The notes below the pieces were generated by a model. That model did no database searches. It saw nothing but the letters and a program-made list of their open reading frames with translations, and had not been told where the DNA came from. The translations under genes were made by a program, and so were the position numbers. From Planotetraspora sp. A-T 1434 (GTDB lineage Bacteria > Actinomycetota > Actinomycetes > Streptosporangiales > Streptosporangiaceae): a DNA stretch of 64,000 nt. Of this stretch, positions 16,679 through 25,240 are shown one piece after another. Positions within the stretch are counted from its first letter, which is position 1. Every line of letters begins with the position of its first letter. The stretch spans positions 62,001 to 126,000 of the forward strand of contig NZ_JAOEGB010000012.1 in NCBI RefSeq assembly GCF_025420585.1. Direction: 5' to 3'.

Positions 16679-18523
16679 GTGACCAAGCAGGTTCAGCAAC
16701 TCGACCGCGTGATCATCCGGTTCGCCGGTGACTCCGGCGACGGCATGCAACTCACCGGCGACCGGTTCACCGCGGAGACGGCGCAGTTCGGCAACGACCT
16801 GTCGACGCTCCCCAACTTCCCGGCGGAGATCCGCGCCCCCGCGGGCACTCTGCCCGGAGTGTCCAGCTTCCAGCTGCACTTCGCCGACCACGACATCCTG
16901 ACCCCCGGCGACGCGCCCAACGTCCTGGTCGCCATGAACCCCGCCGCGCTGAAGGCCAATCTCGGCGACCTGCCCCGGGGCGCCGACATCATCGCCAACA
17001 CCGACGAGTTCACCAAGCGCAACCTGCAGAAGGTCGGCTACGACGGCAACCCTCTGGAGGACGACTCGCTCGCCGAGTGGCGGGTCCATTCGGTGCCGCT
17101 GACCTCGCTGACCGTGCGGGCGCTGGAGGGCTTCGAGATCTCCAAGAAGGACGCCGAGCGGGCGAAGAACATGTTCGCCCTCGGGCTGCTGTCCTGGCTC
17201 TACCACCGGCCGACGGAGGCCACGGTCGCCTTCCTGGAGGCGAAGTTCGCCAAGAAGCCCGACATCGCCAAGGCCAACATCGCGGCCTTCCAGGCCGGGT
17301 GGAACTACGGCGAGACCACCGAGTCGTTCTCGGTGTCTTATGAGATCAAGCCGGCGACCCTGCCGCCGGGGGTGTACCGGAACATTTCGGGCAACCAGGC
17401 GCTGGCGTACGGCCTGATCGCGGCCTCCGTGCAGTCGGGGCTGCCGCTGTTCCTGGGGTCCTACCCGATCACCCCGGCCTCCGACATCCTGCACGAGCTG
17501 TCCAAGCACAAGCGGTTCGGGGTGCGGACGTTCCAGGCCGAGGACGAGATCGCGGGGGTGGGCGCCGCGCTGGGGGCGGCCTTCGGCGGCGCGCTGGGGG
17601 TGACCACCACGTCTGGGCCGGGGGTCGCGCTGAAGGCCGAGACGGTCGGCCTGGCGGTGACGACGGAGCTGCCGCTGATCGTTGTGGACGTGCAGCGGGC
17701 CGGGCCGTCGACCGGTATGCCGACCAAGACCGAGCAGACCGACCTGCTGATGGCCCTGTACGGCCGTAACGGCGAGTCGCCGGTCCCGGTCGTGGCTCCG
17801 GCCACGCCGTCCGACTGTTTCGACGCGGCGATCGAGGCGGCGCGGATCGCCCTGCGGTACCGGACGCCGGTCATGCTGCTGTCGGACGGCTATCTGGCCA
17901 ACGGCTCGGAGCCGTGGCGGGTCCCGGAGATCGACGATCTGCCGGACATCTCGGTGGAGTTCACCACCGAGCCCAACGGCGACGGCGGGGCGTATCTGCC
18001 GTTCAAGCGTGACCCGCAGACGCTGGCCCGCCCGTGGGCGGTGCCAGGCACGGCGGGGCTGGAGCACCGTATCGGCGGTATCGAGAAGGCCGACGGCACG
18101 GGCAACATCTCCTACGACCCCGACAACCACGACAAGATGGTGCGGCTGCGCCAGGCCAAGATCGACGGGATCGAGGTCCCGGATCTGGACGTGGACGACC
18201 CGGACGGCGACGCCCGCGTTCTGGTGCTCGGCTGGGGCTCGACCTACGGCCCGATCGCGGCGGCCGTGCGGCGGGTCCGTAAGGCCGGGGGCAAGGTCGC
18301 CCAGGCCCACCTCCGTCACCTCAACCCGTTGCCCGCCAACACCGGCGACGTGCTGGGTTCCTACGACAAGGTGCTGCTGCCCGAGATCAACCTCGGCCAG
18401 TTGGCACTGCTGCTGCGCGCCCGCTTCCTGGTCGATGTGATCGGCTACAACCGCGTGCGCGGGCTTCCGTTCAAGGCCGAGGAACTCGCCGCCGTCATCC
18501 AGGACGTGATCGACAGTGACTAG
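16679..18523 (+). CDS. korA: 2-oxoacid:ferredoxin oxidoreductase, fused gamma-alpha subunit
   Basis: Subunit of an oxygen-tolerant-type 2-oxoglutarate (or related 2-oxoacid):ferredoxin oxidoreductase that oxidises the 2-oxoacid with CoA to acyl-CoA, CO2 and reduced ferredoxin. At 614 residues it is the actinobacterial fusion: gamma domain at about 1-190 (RFAGDSGDGMQLTGDR) and alpha domain from about 230 (SYPITPASDILHELSK near 260, TTTSGPGVALKAE, GPSTGMPTKTEQTDL), with a C-terminal domain from about 515. GTG start with AGGAGG 11 bp upstream. Overlaps korB by 8 bp. The substrate cannot be fixed from sequence alone; 2-oxoglutarate is the usual annotation for this pair. Confidence 0.93.
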   Translation: MTKQVQQLDRVIIRFAGDSGDGMQLTGDRFTAETAQFGNDLSTLPNFPAEIRAPAGTLPGVSSFQLHFADHDILTPGDAPNVLVAMNPAALKANLGDLPRGADIIANTDEFTKRNLQKVGYDGNPLEDDSLAEWRVHSVPLTSLTVRALEGFEISKKDAERAKNMFALGLLSWLYHRPTEATVAFLEAKFAKKPDIAKANIAAFQAGWNYGETTESFSVSYEIKPATLPPGVYRNISGNQALAYGLIAASVQSGLPLFLGSYPITPASDILHELSKHKRFGVRTFQAEDEIAGVGAALGAAFGGALGVTTTSGPGVALKAETVGLAVTTELPLIVVDVQRAGPSTGMPTKTEQTDLLMALYGRNGESPVPVVAPATPSDCFDAAIEAARIALRYRTPVMLLSDGYLANGSEPWRVPEIDDLPDISVEFTTEPNGDGGAYLPFKRDPQTLARPWAVPGTAGLEHRIGGIEKADGTGNISYDPDNHDKMVRLRQAKIDGIEVPDLDVDDPDGDARVLVLGWGSTYGPIAAAVRRVRKAGGKVAQAHLRHLNPLPANTGDVLGSYDKVLLPEINLGQLALLLRARFLVDVIGYNRVRGLPFKAEELAAVIQDVIDSD

Positions 18524-19580
18524 CACCGAATCGCTCAACGGCAAGGGCCTGGCCCTGGTCCCCCGGACGGACACCGCGCAGACCCTCAAGGACTTCAAGT
18601 CCGACCAGGAGGTGCGCTGGTGCCCCGGCTGCGGCGACTACGCCATCTTGGCCGCGGTCCAGAGTTTCCTGCCCGAGCTGGGCCTGCGCCGGGAGAACAT
18701 CGTGTTCGTCTCGGGCATCGGCTGCTCCTCGCGGTTCCCGTACTACCTGAACACCTACGGGTTCCACTCGATCCACGGCCGGGCGCCGGCGATCGCGACC
18801 GGGCTGGCCTCCTCCCGGCCCGACCTGTCGGTGTGGGTGATCACCGGTGACGGCGACGCGCTGTCGATCGGTGGCAACCACCTAATCCACGCGTTGCGCC
18901 GCAACGTCAACCTGAACATCCTGCTGTTCAACAACAGGATCTACGGTCTGACCAAGGGGCAGTACTCGCCGACGTCAGAGGTCGGGAAGATCACGAAGTC
19001 GACGCCGATGGGGTCGCTGGACAAGCCGTTCAACCCGATCTCGCTGGCGCTGGGCGCCGAGGCCGGGTTCGTCGCCCGGACCATCGACTCCGACCGCAAG
19101 CACCTGCAGAGCGTGCTGCGGGAGGCCGCGGCGCACCGGGGCACGTCGCTGGTGGAGATCTACCAGAACTGCAACATCTTCAACGACAACGCCTTCGAGG
19201 CGCTGAAGGACCCGGCCACCCGCGACGACATCACCGTCAAGCTGGAGCACGGCCGCCCGATCGTCTTCGGCACCGGCGACAACGAGAAGGCGGTACGGCT
19301 CTCGCCGTACGGCGGCGTCGAGGTCGTGCGCCGCTCGGAGGTGGCCGACAGCGAGATCCTCGTCCACGACGCGCACAACCCGGACCCGTCGCTGGCGTTC
19401 GCGCTGTCGCGGCTGGACGACCCGGCGTTCGAGCACGTGCCCATCGGGATCTTCCGCTCGATCGACCGCCCGGCCTACGACCAGCTGATGCGGGAGCAAA
19501 TGGAGGCCGCCACCGCCGACAAGGGCAAGGGCGACCTTCGCGACCTCCTCCTCGCCGGAGACACCTGGCGAATCGGCTGA
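18516..19580 (+). CDS. korB: 2-oxoacid:ferredoxin oxidoreductase, beta subunit
   Basis: Thiamine-diphosphate and [4Fe-4S]-binding beta subunit, 354 residues. WCPGCGDYAI (about 35-44) and GIGCSSR supply cluster Cys; the ThDP motif begins at GDGDALSIGGNH (about 110) and ends with NNRIYGLTKGQ. YQNCNIFND is also typical of KorB. Its GTG start lies inside the end of korA, so both subunits are co-translated. A strong terminator follows. Electron acceptor should be ferredoxin; none is encoded here. Confidence 0.94.
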   Translation: MTSTESLNGKGLALVPRTDTAQTLKDFKSDQEVRWCPGCGDYAILAAVQSFLPELGLRRENIVFVSGIGCSSRFPYYLNTYGFHSIHGRAPAIATGLASSRPDLSVWVITGDGDALSIGGNHLIHALRRNVNLNILLFNNRIYGLTKGQYSPTSEVGKITKSTPMGSLDKPFNPISLALGAEAGFVARTIDSDRKHLQSVLREAAAHRGTSLVEIYQNCNIFNDNAFEALKDPATRDDITVKLEHGRPIVFGTGDNEKAVRLSPYGGVEVVRRSEVADSEILVHDAHNPDPSLAFALSRLDDPAFEHVPIGIFRSIDRPAYDQLMREQMEAATADKGKGDLRDLLLAGDTWRIG

Positions 19581-19601
19581 AAGCGCCCGAAAGCGCGTGA
19601 A

Positions 19602-19648
19602 AACGGCCCGCGGCCCCGGCACTTCCCTGTGCCGGGGCCGCGGCCGTT
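19602..19648. terminator. Strong GC-rich hairpin after korB
   Basis: CGGCCCGCGGCCCCGGCAC (19604-19622) pairs with GTGCCGGGGCCGCGGCCG (19629-19646) with one unpaired base, leaving a 6-base loop. It sits about 22 bp after the korB stop; CGTTCC follows rather than a T-run, common in high-GC actinomycetes. Confidence 0.85.
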
Positions 19649-19777
19649 CCCCGGAGCGCCGAGCGGAAGCGTCCCCATACAGCCCCATTTATGGGGGCAT
19701 CGATGGCATACTCGAACCGCGCCGCACGGCGGTGAGCTGGGTCGGACGAGCGTGAACGCTGCGAAGGGGATCTCTCA

Positions 19778-21307
19778 GTGGACCTGTACCGCCGCGCACC
19801 CGAGACAGGGCTGCGTTATCTGGGGCATGCCGGGTTCATCGCGGAGCACAGGGGCGTGCGGCTGCTCATGGACCCCTGGTTCTATCCGGCGTTCCTCCAC
19901 TCGTGGTTTCCCTACCCCGACAACCGGCGCCTTCTGGACGTGGTGAGCGGCGAGCGGTTCGACTACCTCTACATCTCGCACGCGCACGAGGACCACTACG
20001 ACGAGCGTCTGCTGCGCACTCTGGACAGGTCGATCACGGTGATCGTCCCTCGGTATCGCTCGAAGATCATGGTGAAGCGGTTCGCGGCGCTGGGGTACGA
20101 GAACGTCATCGCGCTGGGCCACAAGGAGTCCTACGAGCTGGCTCCCGGCTTCACCGTCACCATGTACCTCGACACGAGCCACAAGGAGGACAGCGGGCTG
20201 CTGCTCGACCTCGACGGCTTCCGCTTCCTCGACCTGAACGACTGCAACACCCCGATGTCCGAACTGCCCGGCGACGTCGATCTGCTCGCCGCGCAGTTCT
20301 CAGGCGCCATGTGGTACCCGAACTGCTACGACTACCCGCCCGACGTGATGCGGAAGAAGGTCGAGGCCGTCCGGGGCGACCTGCTGGACACGCTCTACCG
20401 CAAGGTGCGCATCACCGGGGCCTCGGCCTACCTGCCGTCGGCGGGCCCGGCCTGCTTCCTCGACCCGGTCCTCGAGGCGTACAACGACCGCGAGGCGACG
20501 ATCTTCCCGCAATGGGAGGACGTGTCCGGCCAGTTCGCCGATGCCTGCCCCGGCGTCGAGGTGCTGCGCCTGTTCCCCGGCGACGCCGTACGGCTCGGCG
20601 AGGCGGACGGCGGCGGGCACGGCGGCCCGGTCGTGGAACGTGACACCGACGCGCCAGCCTCGGAGGACCGTGCTTCCGAGGACCTGGCCGCCTACCGGGA
20701 GCGCCGCCGCGACGAGTGGAGCGCGTTCTACGACGAGCCGGCCGAGCCGGTTACCGGCGAGGAGATCGAGGCGTACTTCGCCAAGCTCCAGAGCTGGAAC
20801 AAGCGCTTCCTGAGCGACTTCGCCAAGGACGTCCGCCTGGTGGCCGACGGCCGCATGTGGGACGTGCGGCTGGGCCGGCTCGCCGAGCGGTTCGTGATCG
20901 AGGGCGAGGAGCCGTACGACCCCGAATACACGCTGCTGCTGTGCCCCCGGACCATGAGGGCCGTCATCGAGGAGCGGACCGGCTGGGAGGAGGCCCTGCT
21001 GTCCATGCGGGTGGGCCTGCACCGCGAGCCCGACGTGTTCGATCTGACCTTCATGAGCCTGCTGCGGTACGGCAACCAGCCGGTGCAGACGATGCAGATG
21101 CTGCGGGAGCGGCAGAACACCGAGACGATCGAGCGGGACGGCCTGCGGATGCAGCGGTTCTGCCCGCACGCTGGCGAGGACCTCACCCATGCCACCGTCT
21201 GCGGCGGCATCATCGAATGCCCTCGGCACCACTGGAAGTGGGAGGCGGCCACGGGCAGGTGCGTCGACGGCGGCACGCTGCCCCTCCGGGTGGAGCCGCT
21301 GCCCTAG
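19778..21307 (+). CDS. Metallo-beta-lactamase-fold protein with C-terminal Rieske domain
   Basis: A 509-residue soluble protein joining two metal domains. The N-terminal half is an UlaG-like metallo-beta-lactamase fold (RYLGHAGFIAEHRGVRLLMDPW; metal motif HAHEDHYDE at about 68; LDTSHKEDSGLLLDLDG). The far C-terminus carries a Rieske [2Fe-2S] motif, CPH at about 463 and CPRH at about 482. A charged region (about 290-330) links them. A comparable MBL plus Rieske combination is seen in CMP-N-acetylneuraminate hydroxylase relatives, so oxidative modification of a nucleotide sugar is a reasonable guess next to this locus, not a proof. GTG start with AAGGGG upstream. Ends before the 53-bp repeat cluster. 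Confidence 0.85.
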   Translation: MDLYRRAPETGLRYLGHAGFIAEHRGVRLLMDPWFYPAFLHSWFPYPDNRRLLDVVSGERFDYLYISHAHEDHYDERLLRTLDRSITVIVPRYRSKIMVKRFAALGYENVIALGHKESYELAPGFTVTMYLDTSHKEDSGLLLDLDGFRFLDLNDCNTPMSELPGDVDLLAAQFSGAMWYPNCYDYPPDVMRKKVEAVRGDLLDTLYRKVRITGASAYLPSAGPACFLDPVLEAYNDREATIFPQWEDVSGQFADACPGVEVLRLFPGDAVRLGEADGGGHGGPVVERDTDAPASEDRASEDLAAYRERRRDEWSAFYDEPAEPVTGEEIEAYFAKLQSWNKRFLSDFAKDVRLVADGRMWDVRLGRLAERFVIEGEEPYDPEYTLLLCPRTMRAVIEERTGWEEALLSMRVGLHREPDVFDLTFMSLLRYGNQPVQTMQMLRERQNTETIERDGLRMQRFCPHAGEDLTHATVCGGIIECPRHHWKWEAATGRCVDGGTLPLRVEPLP

Positions 21308-21330
21308 AGAGCCGGTCAGGTAACCCCGTC

Positions 21331-21715
21331 GCCGTGATCATGCAGGGCTTCTCAGGAAGCTCGGGGACGTGGGGCTCCCGTGGGGCTCCGCGGATCGTGA
21401 TCATGCACCGATTCCGCCGTACGCGGCCTGATCAGGGCCGACACCGTTTGTGATCATGCGGTGTCTGTCCGCCGGGCGCACCCTCGTCATGCATGATCAT
21501 GCTGCAAAAACGTCAGGCAGAATGGCGGGTGCGGGAACATGTGCATGATCACGCTACACAAAGCGCCAGTTAGGACGGTGCACGCGGGAACATGTGCATG
21601 ATCACGACCGGAGTTGTCGCAGGCTACTGGCATCCCTCGGGAAAGTGCGCATGATCACGCGCGGGATGTCCGCACCTCGATCAGGCACGCAAGGAAGTCG
21701 TACATGATCATTAAC
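21331..21715. repeat. Cluster of 53-bp TGATCA repeats
   Basis: Nine TGATCA palindromes start at 21335, 21398, 21429, 21451, 21494, 21546, 21599, 21652 and 21705. The right part is three 53-bp direct units beginning CATGATCACG and ending near GGAA.GTGCG. The left part reads CGTGATCATGCAC, i.e. the same unit inverted, so the orientation flips near 21475. It fills the gap between two convergent genes (the MBL/Rieske gene and rmlC). The same unit recurs at 29604-29722 and 57878-57940. Confidence 0.85.
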
Positions 21716-22311
21716 TAGGGGGAGCGGAGCTTGTCGTAGTAGGCGAGGCATTCCTGGTAGTCGGGCAGGATGCCGCCGGAGAGCGCCTCGGAGAGCGTGG
21801 GGGCGGCGGCGTCCTTCGGTGACAGGACCGGTTCGACGCCGCTCGGCCAGGCGATCCCCAGCTCGGGGTCGAGCGGGTGAACCTCGTGCTCACGCCCCGG
21901 CGCGTACGGCTCCGAGCACAGGTAGACGATCGTCGCCTGCTCGCTGGTCGCCATGAAGGCGTGCCCGAGCCCCTCGGCGATGTAGACGCCCCGCCTCGTC
22001 ACGTCGTCGAGCTCGACAGCCTCCCAGTGGCCGAACGTGGGCGACCCGACCCGGAGGTCGACGACGACGTCGACGACGGAGCCGGCCACACAGGTGACGT
22101 ACTTGGCCTGCCCGACCGGCACGTCGGCGAAGTGGACGCCTCTGAGCACGCCGCGGCGGGAGACCGAGCAGTTGGCCTGGGCCAGGCCGAGGGGATGCCC
22201 CATCACCTCGGTGAACCGCTCGGCCTTGAACCACTCCAGGAACGTGCCCCGGTCGTCACCGTGAAGGACGGGGGTGAAGACGTAGGCCCCGCCGATGGAC
22301 ATCTCCTCCAC
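21715..22311 (-). CDS. rmlC: dTDP-4-dehydrorhamnose 3,5-epimerase-like protein
   Basis: A 198-residue cupin of the RmlC family, which epimerises dTDP-4-keto-6-deoxyglucose on the way to dTDP-L-rhamnose. Features: HGDDRGTFLEWFK, CSVSRRGVLRGVHF (catalytic His in RGVHF), VVVDLRVGSPTFGHW, YIAEGLGHAFMATSE and the C-terminal GIAWP. It stands alone from rmlABD, 28 kb away. A GTG (22311) and an ATG (22302) are both possible; GTG begins 1 bp after the upstream stop. Some members of the family act on other 4-keto sugars. Confidence 0.88.
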   Translation of the reverse strand: MEEMSIGGAYVFTPVLHGDDRGTFLEWFKAERFTEVMGHPLGLAQANCSVSRRGVLRGVHFADVPVGQAKYVTCVAGSVVDVVVDLRVGSPTFGHWEAVELDDVTRRGVYIAEGLGHAFMATSEQATIVYLCSEPYAPGREHEVHPLDPELGIAWPSGVEPVLSPKDAAAPTLSEALSGGILPDYQECLAYYDKLRSP

Positions 22312-22312
22312 G

Positions 22313-24004
22313 TCAGGGCTCGATCGTCGTGTGGGTGCCCTGCCACACGTTGTTCTGCCAGACGTTGCCCGGCCCCTTCACGTCGAAGTAGGCCACCGGT
22401 CCGTACGTGCCGCACTTGGAGAAGATCGACCGGCTGAACACGTTGTCGCGGACGACCACGTTCCTGCTCGACCCTGCCTTGTCGCCGCCGCCGTAGAAGC
22501 AGTACCCGCCGCCGCCGATCAGATTGCCCTGGATGAGGACGTTGGTGACGGGACCGAGGCTGGTGGCCAGCATGATCGCGCTCGTCTGGTCGACGGGGTT
22601 GAGGATCGTGTTGTTCTTGATCACCAACGGCTGGGTGCCCGAGGAGCCCTCGGTCTGGATGCCGTCCACGTGGTCTCCCGAGAACGCGCGCAGATCGTGG
22701 ATGTAATTGCCCTCGATGGTCCCACGTCCGGTGTTGATCGCGTCGGTCGCATCGTGGATGTCGTTGCCGCGGATCGTGATGTCGCCGTCGCCGATGTTCT
22801 TGACGGCCACGGCGAGCTGGTGCCGCCCGTCGCCGGCGATCTCGCAGTGGTCCACGACGAGGTTGGTGTGCCCGTTCCTGAGCTGGACGCCCCACTCACC
22901 TGAAGCGACGATCTTGCAGTTGCGGATCGTCACATTGTCCGCGTAGATGTCGAGCCCCTCGGTCAGCTCGACGCCGTCGAGGACCGCGCCGTTCTGGCGC
23001 AGCTCGCCGCCCTTGTAGCTCTTGAAGACCGTCCCGCTCGGCGGCCCGGCGCTCCCCTCGTCAGGGAAACCGCCGACCGGCGGCGTCGACGACGAGGGCT
23101 GGGCCGTGGCAGGGGAAGTCGGCGTGACCTTGGGGGTCGGAGTTGGGGTGGGGGTGGGGGTGGGGGTGACCGTCGCCGCCGGCGTCTCCGACGCCGTGTC
23201 CGTAGGGCTCACAGAAGGATCGGCGGAAGCGCTGGCCGTGGGGTTCGGCGTCGGAGTGCCGGCCGGGACCTCCGAAGGCGCCGGGCTCGCCAGGACGGGC
23301 GGGTCAGACTGGGTGGCCGTCGCCGATGGGGCGGGCCGCACCGTGGCGTAGCGGAAGACGACGTCGACGAAGTAGTTGTAGCCCGCGGAATTGGAGCGCG
23401 TGGGGAAAGCCGGCCGGCCGTAGGAGAAGACGCCATTGCGCTCCCCGGGCGCGGTCAGCGGCCCGACCTTCAGCGGGCCGCCGGCGAAGGCTCCGCGCTG
23501 GGCGACATATCCCCCGCGGCTGCTGTTGTAGGAAACCGTGTAGGTCTGCCCGGCCTTCAGGGCCACCGGGGACGACAGGCGGGCCTGCTGCCAGCCGGAG
23601 CGCGTCTCGGATCCGAACGTCACGCGGCCGAGCAGCGCGCCGGAGTCGCTCCACAGGCTCCCGACGTGTCGGCCGCGATCGCCGTACGCCTTGAAGAAGC
23701 GCAGCGCGACGACCTGGCCCGCGCGGTCGGGGACGAACCGCATGCCGACTTCCACCGGCACCCGGTCGGAGCGGGTCCTGGCGGACACCGCACCCTTCGG
23801 CTTCCAGAAGCTGGCCTGCAGGATCTGCTCGTCGGCGACGGGAGCGGTCTTGCCGAGAGACGGGCTGGCCGAGTGGTGGGTGAGCGCCACGGTGACCGTG
23901 ACCCCGCCGACGGCACAGGCGACGAGCAGCGAGGCCAGGCCCAGCAGACGTGGCCTCCGCCGCGGGCCGGGCGCCCTGTCCGCGTGCCGAGGGGTACGTG
24001 CCAT
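22313..24004 (-). CDS. Secreted DUF4082 plus right-handed beta-helix protein
   Basis: A 563-residue exported protein. An Arg-rich N-terminus and hydrophobic helix (about 20-42) form a signal/anchor. A DUF4082 domain follows (about 62-215; LRFFKAYGDRGRHVGSLWSDSG, TYTVSYNSSRGGYVAQ), then a Ser/Pro/Thr linker with TPTPTPTP repeats (about 220-310), then parallel beta-helix repeats (about 325-563; NVTIRNCKIVAS, DITIRGNDIHDATDAIN, NVLIQGNLIGGGGY). Such folds bind or cut polysaccharides; no lyase or hydrolase active site is evident. Paralogue of the next gene upstream. Followed after 1 bp by rmlC. Confidence 0.85.
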   Translation of the reverse strand: MARTPRHADRAPGPRRRPRLLGLASLLVACAVGGVTVTVALTHHSASPSLGKTAPVADEQILQASFWKPKGAVSARTRSDRVPVEVGMRFVPDRAGQVVALRFFKAYGDRGRHVGSLWSDSGALLGRVTFGSETRSGWQQARLSSPVALKAGQTYTVSYNSSRGGYVAQRGAFAGGPLKVGPLTAPGERNGVFSYGRPAFPTRSNSAGYNYFVDVVFRYATVRPAPSATATQSDPPVLASPAPSEVPAGTPTPNPTASASADPSVSPTDTASETPAATVTPTPTPTPTPTPKVTPTSPATAQPSSSTPPVGGFPDEGSAGPPSGTVFKSYKGGELRQNGAVLDGVELTEGLDIYADNVTIRNCKIVASGEWGVQLRNGHTNLVVDHCEIAGDGRHQLAVAVKNIGDGDITIRGNDIHDATDAINTGRGTIEGNYIHDLRAFSGDHVDGIQTEGSSGTQPLVIKNNTILNPVDQTSAIMLATSLGPVTNVLIQGNLIGGGGYCFYGGGDKAGSSRNVVVRDNVFSRSIFSKCGTYGPVAYFDVKGPGNVWQNNVWQGTHTTIEP

Positions 24005-24274
24005 CGTCCTGCCTCCGACCTCCGCGCTCAGCAGAGCGCCTGGTTCGACATCGAGTCAGCCATCCTCATGCGCGGCCATTGTTGCGGTTGAGACACCACG
24101 GAACAACACGAATGGACTAGTTCGACCATTGTTCATCGCATGGCCAAAATGCCCGAAATATCCAGCGAGAGACGCTGTTGGGCGAATAAATAGCGGCAAA
24201 TAGGCATCAATCGCCCAGTGGCGAGCGAGCTGTCATGCATTTCCGGTAAAGCGGCCGGCCGTTTGGGACGGCCC

Positions 24275-25240
24275 TTATGGCTCGACCGGCTTGCCCGAGT
24301 CGGCCCAGACGTTGTTCCGCCACTCGTTGCCCTTGCCGCTTGCCTCCCACCCGACCACCGGACCCCACCTTCCGCCCTTGGGGAACAGGTCGCGGGTCCA
24401 CACGTTCCCGATGATCCTGATGTCGCTGGTCGCGCGCTTGTCCTGGGCTCCGCGTCCGGCGTAGACGGTGTAGCCACCGCCCCCGAGCAGGTTGTTCTCG
24501 ATGAGGACGTCGTGCGGGGCGCCGAAGTCCTGGAAAAGGCCCACCGCCGAGGTCTGCTCCTGCTGATTGAGCAGGGTGTTGTTCCTGATGACCAGCTTCA
24601 GCCCGGCCGCCGGGCCGCTCCCCGCCTGGATGAGGTCGACGTGGTCGTCCTTGCCCGCCGACGGGTCGTGGATGAAGTTGGCCTCGATGAGGCCGTGCGG
24701 GGTGACGACGCCGTCGGCGGTGCCGGAGATCTCCGTCTTGCGGACGGTCAGCATGCCGCCGAAGTTGAGCACCCCCTGGTCGATCTTGTGCGTCGGCGTG
24801 CTGACGATCTCACTGTTCTCGATTACCAGCCCTCCGGCGCCCTCGCGCTGGATGATCCCCCAGCCCTGGTGGGAGTCGCTGACAACCCGGGTGTTGCGGA
24901 TGACGACGTTGTCCGCCTCCACGCTGATGTCGCCGTGCACCTCGTATCCGTCGATCACCTCTCCCGGGCGGGTCACCCTCAGGCCGGGGTTGGGGACCAA
25001 CGCGGCCTTGTCAGGCGGTCCCGAGGTCTTGGCGCTGGGCCACGGCGACACATCGACGGCCCCCGTGGGCCGCACGGCCCCCGCGGCGGGCGTGATCTCC
25101 GCCACGCCGCGCAGACTCTCCTGAGCCGCGGGCCCCGGCACGGCCACCACCCACACGACGCCCGCGCCCACGACCGCGCCCGCACAGAAGACGGCCGCCG
25201 GCCTCACCCAGCCTGCCAGTTCCACCCGGTTTCCCTTCAC
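24275..25240 (-). CDS. Membrane-anchored right-handed beta-helix protein
   Basis: A 321-residue protein with one N-terminal membrane helix (about 10-35), a short linker and a right-handed beta-helix (about 85-321). Its repeats match those of the 563-residue neighbour: NTLLNQQEQTSAVGLF, DVLIENNLLGGGGYTVY, NEWRNNVW and the same closing EP. It lacks the DUF4082 domain. The GTG start overlaps the stop of the Wzz-like gene as GTGA, coupling the two. Probably acts outside the membrane on the polysaccharide; activity unknown. Confidence 0.82.
   Translation of the reverse strand: MKGNRVELAGWVRPAAVFCAGAVVGAGVVWVVAVPGPAAQESLRGVAEITPAAGAVRPTGAVDVSPWPSAKTSGPPDKAALVPNPGLRVTRPGEVIDGYEVHGDISVEADNVVIRNTRVVSDSHQGWGIIQREGAGGLVIENSEIVSTPTHKIDQGVLNFGGMLTVRKTEISGTADGVVTPHGLIEANFIHDPSAGKDDHVDLIQAGSGPAAGLKLVIRNNTLLNQQEQTSAVGLFQDFGAPHDVLIENNLLGGGGYTVYAGRGAQDKRATSDIRIIGNVWTRDLFPKGGRWGPVVGWEASGKGNEWRNNVWADSGKPVEP

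Noticed and set aside
16349-18598. Open minus-strand frame of about 750 codons across korA
   Set aside because: It is the mirror of korA: Arg/His/Gly-rich, no family motif, and it continues through the promoter region. High-GC coding sequence often leaves the opposite strand open.
21331-21715. CRISPR array
   Set aside because: The units differ from one another, have no constant repeat with unique spacers of even size, flip orientation midway, and no cas gene is near.
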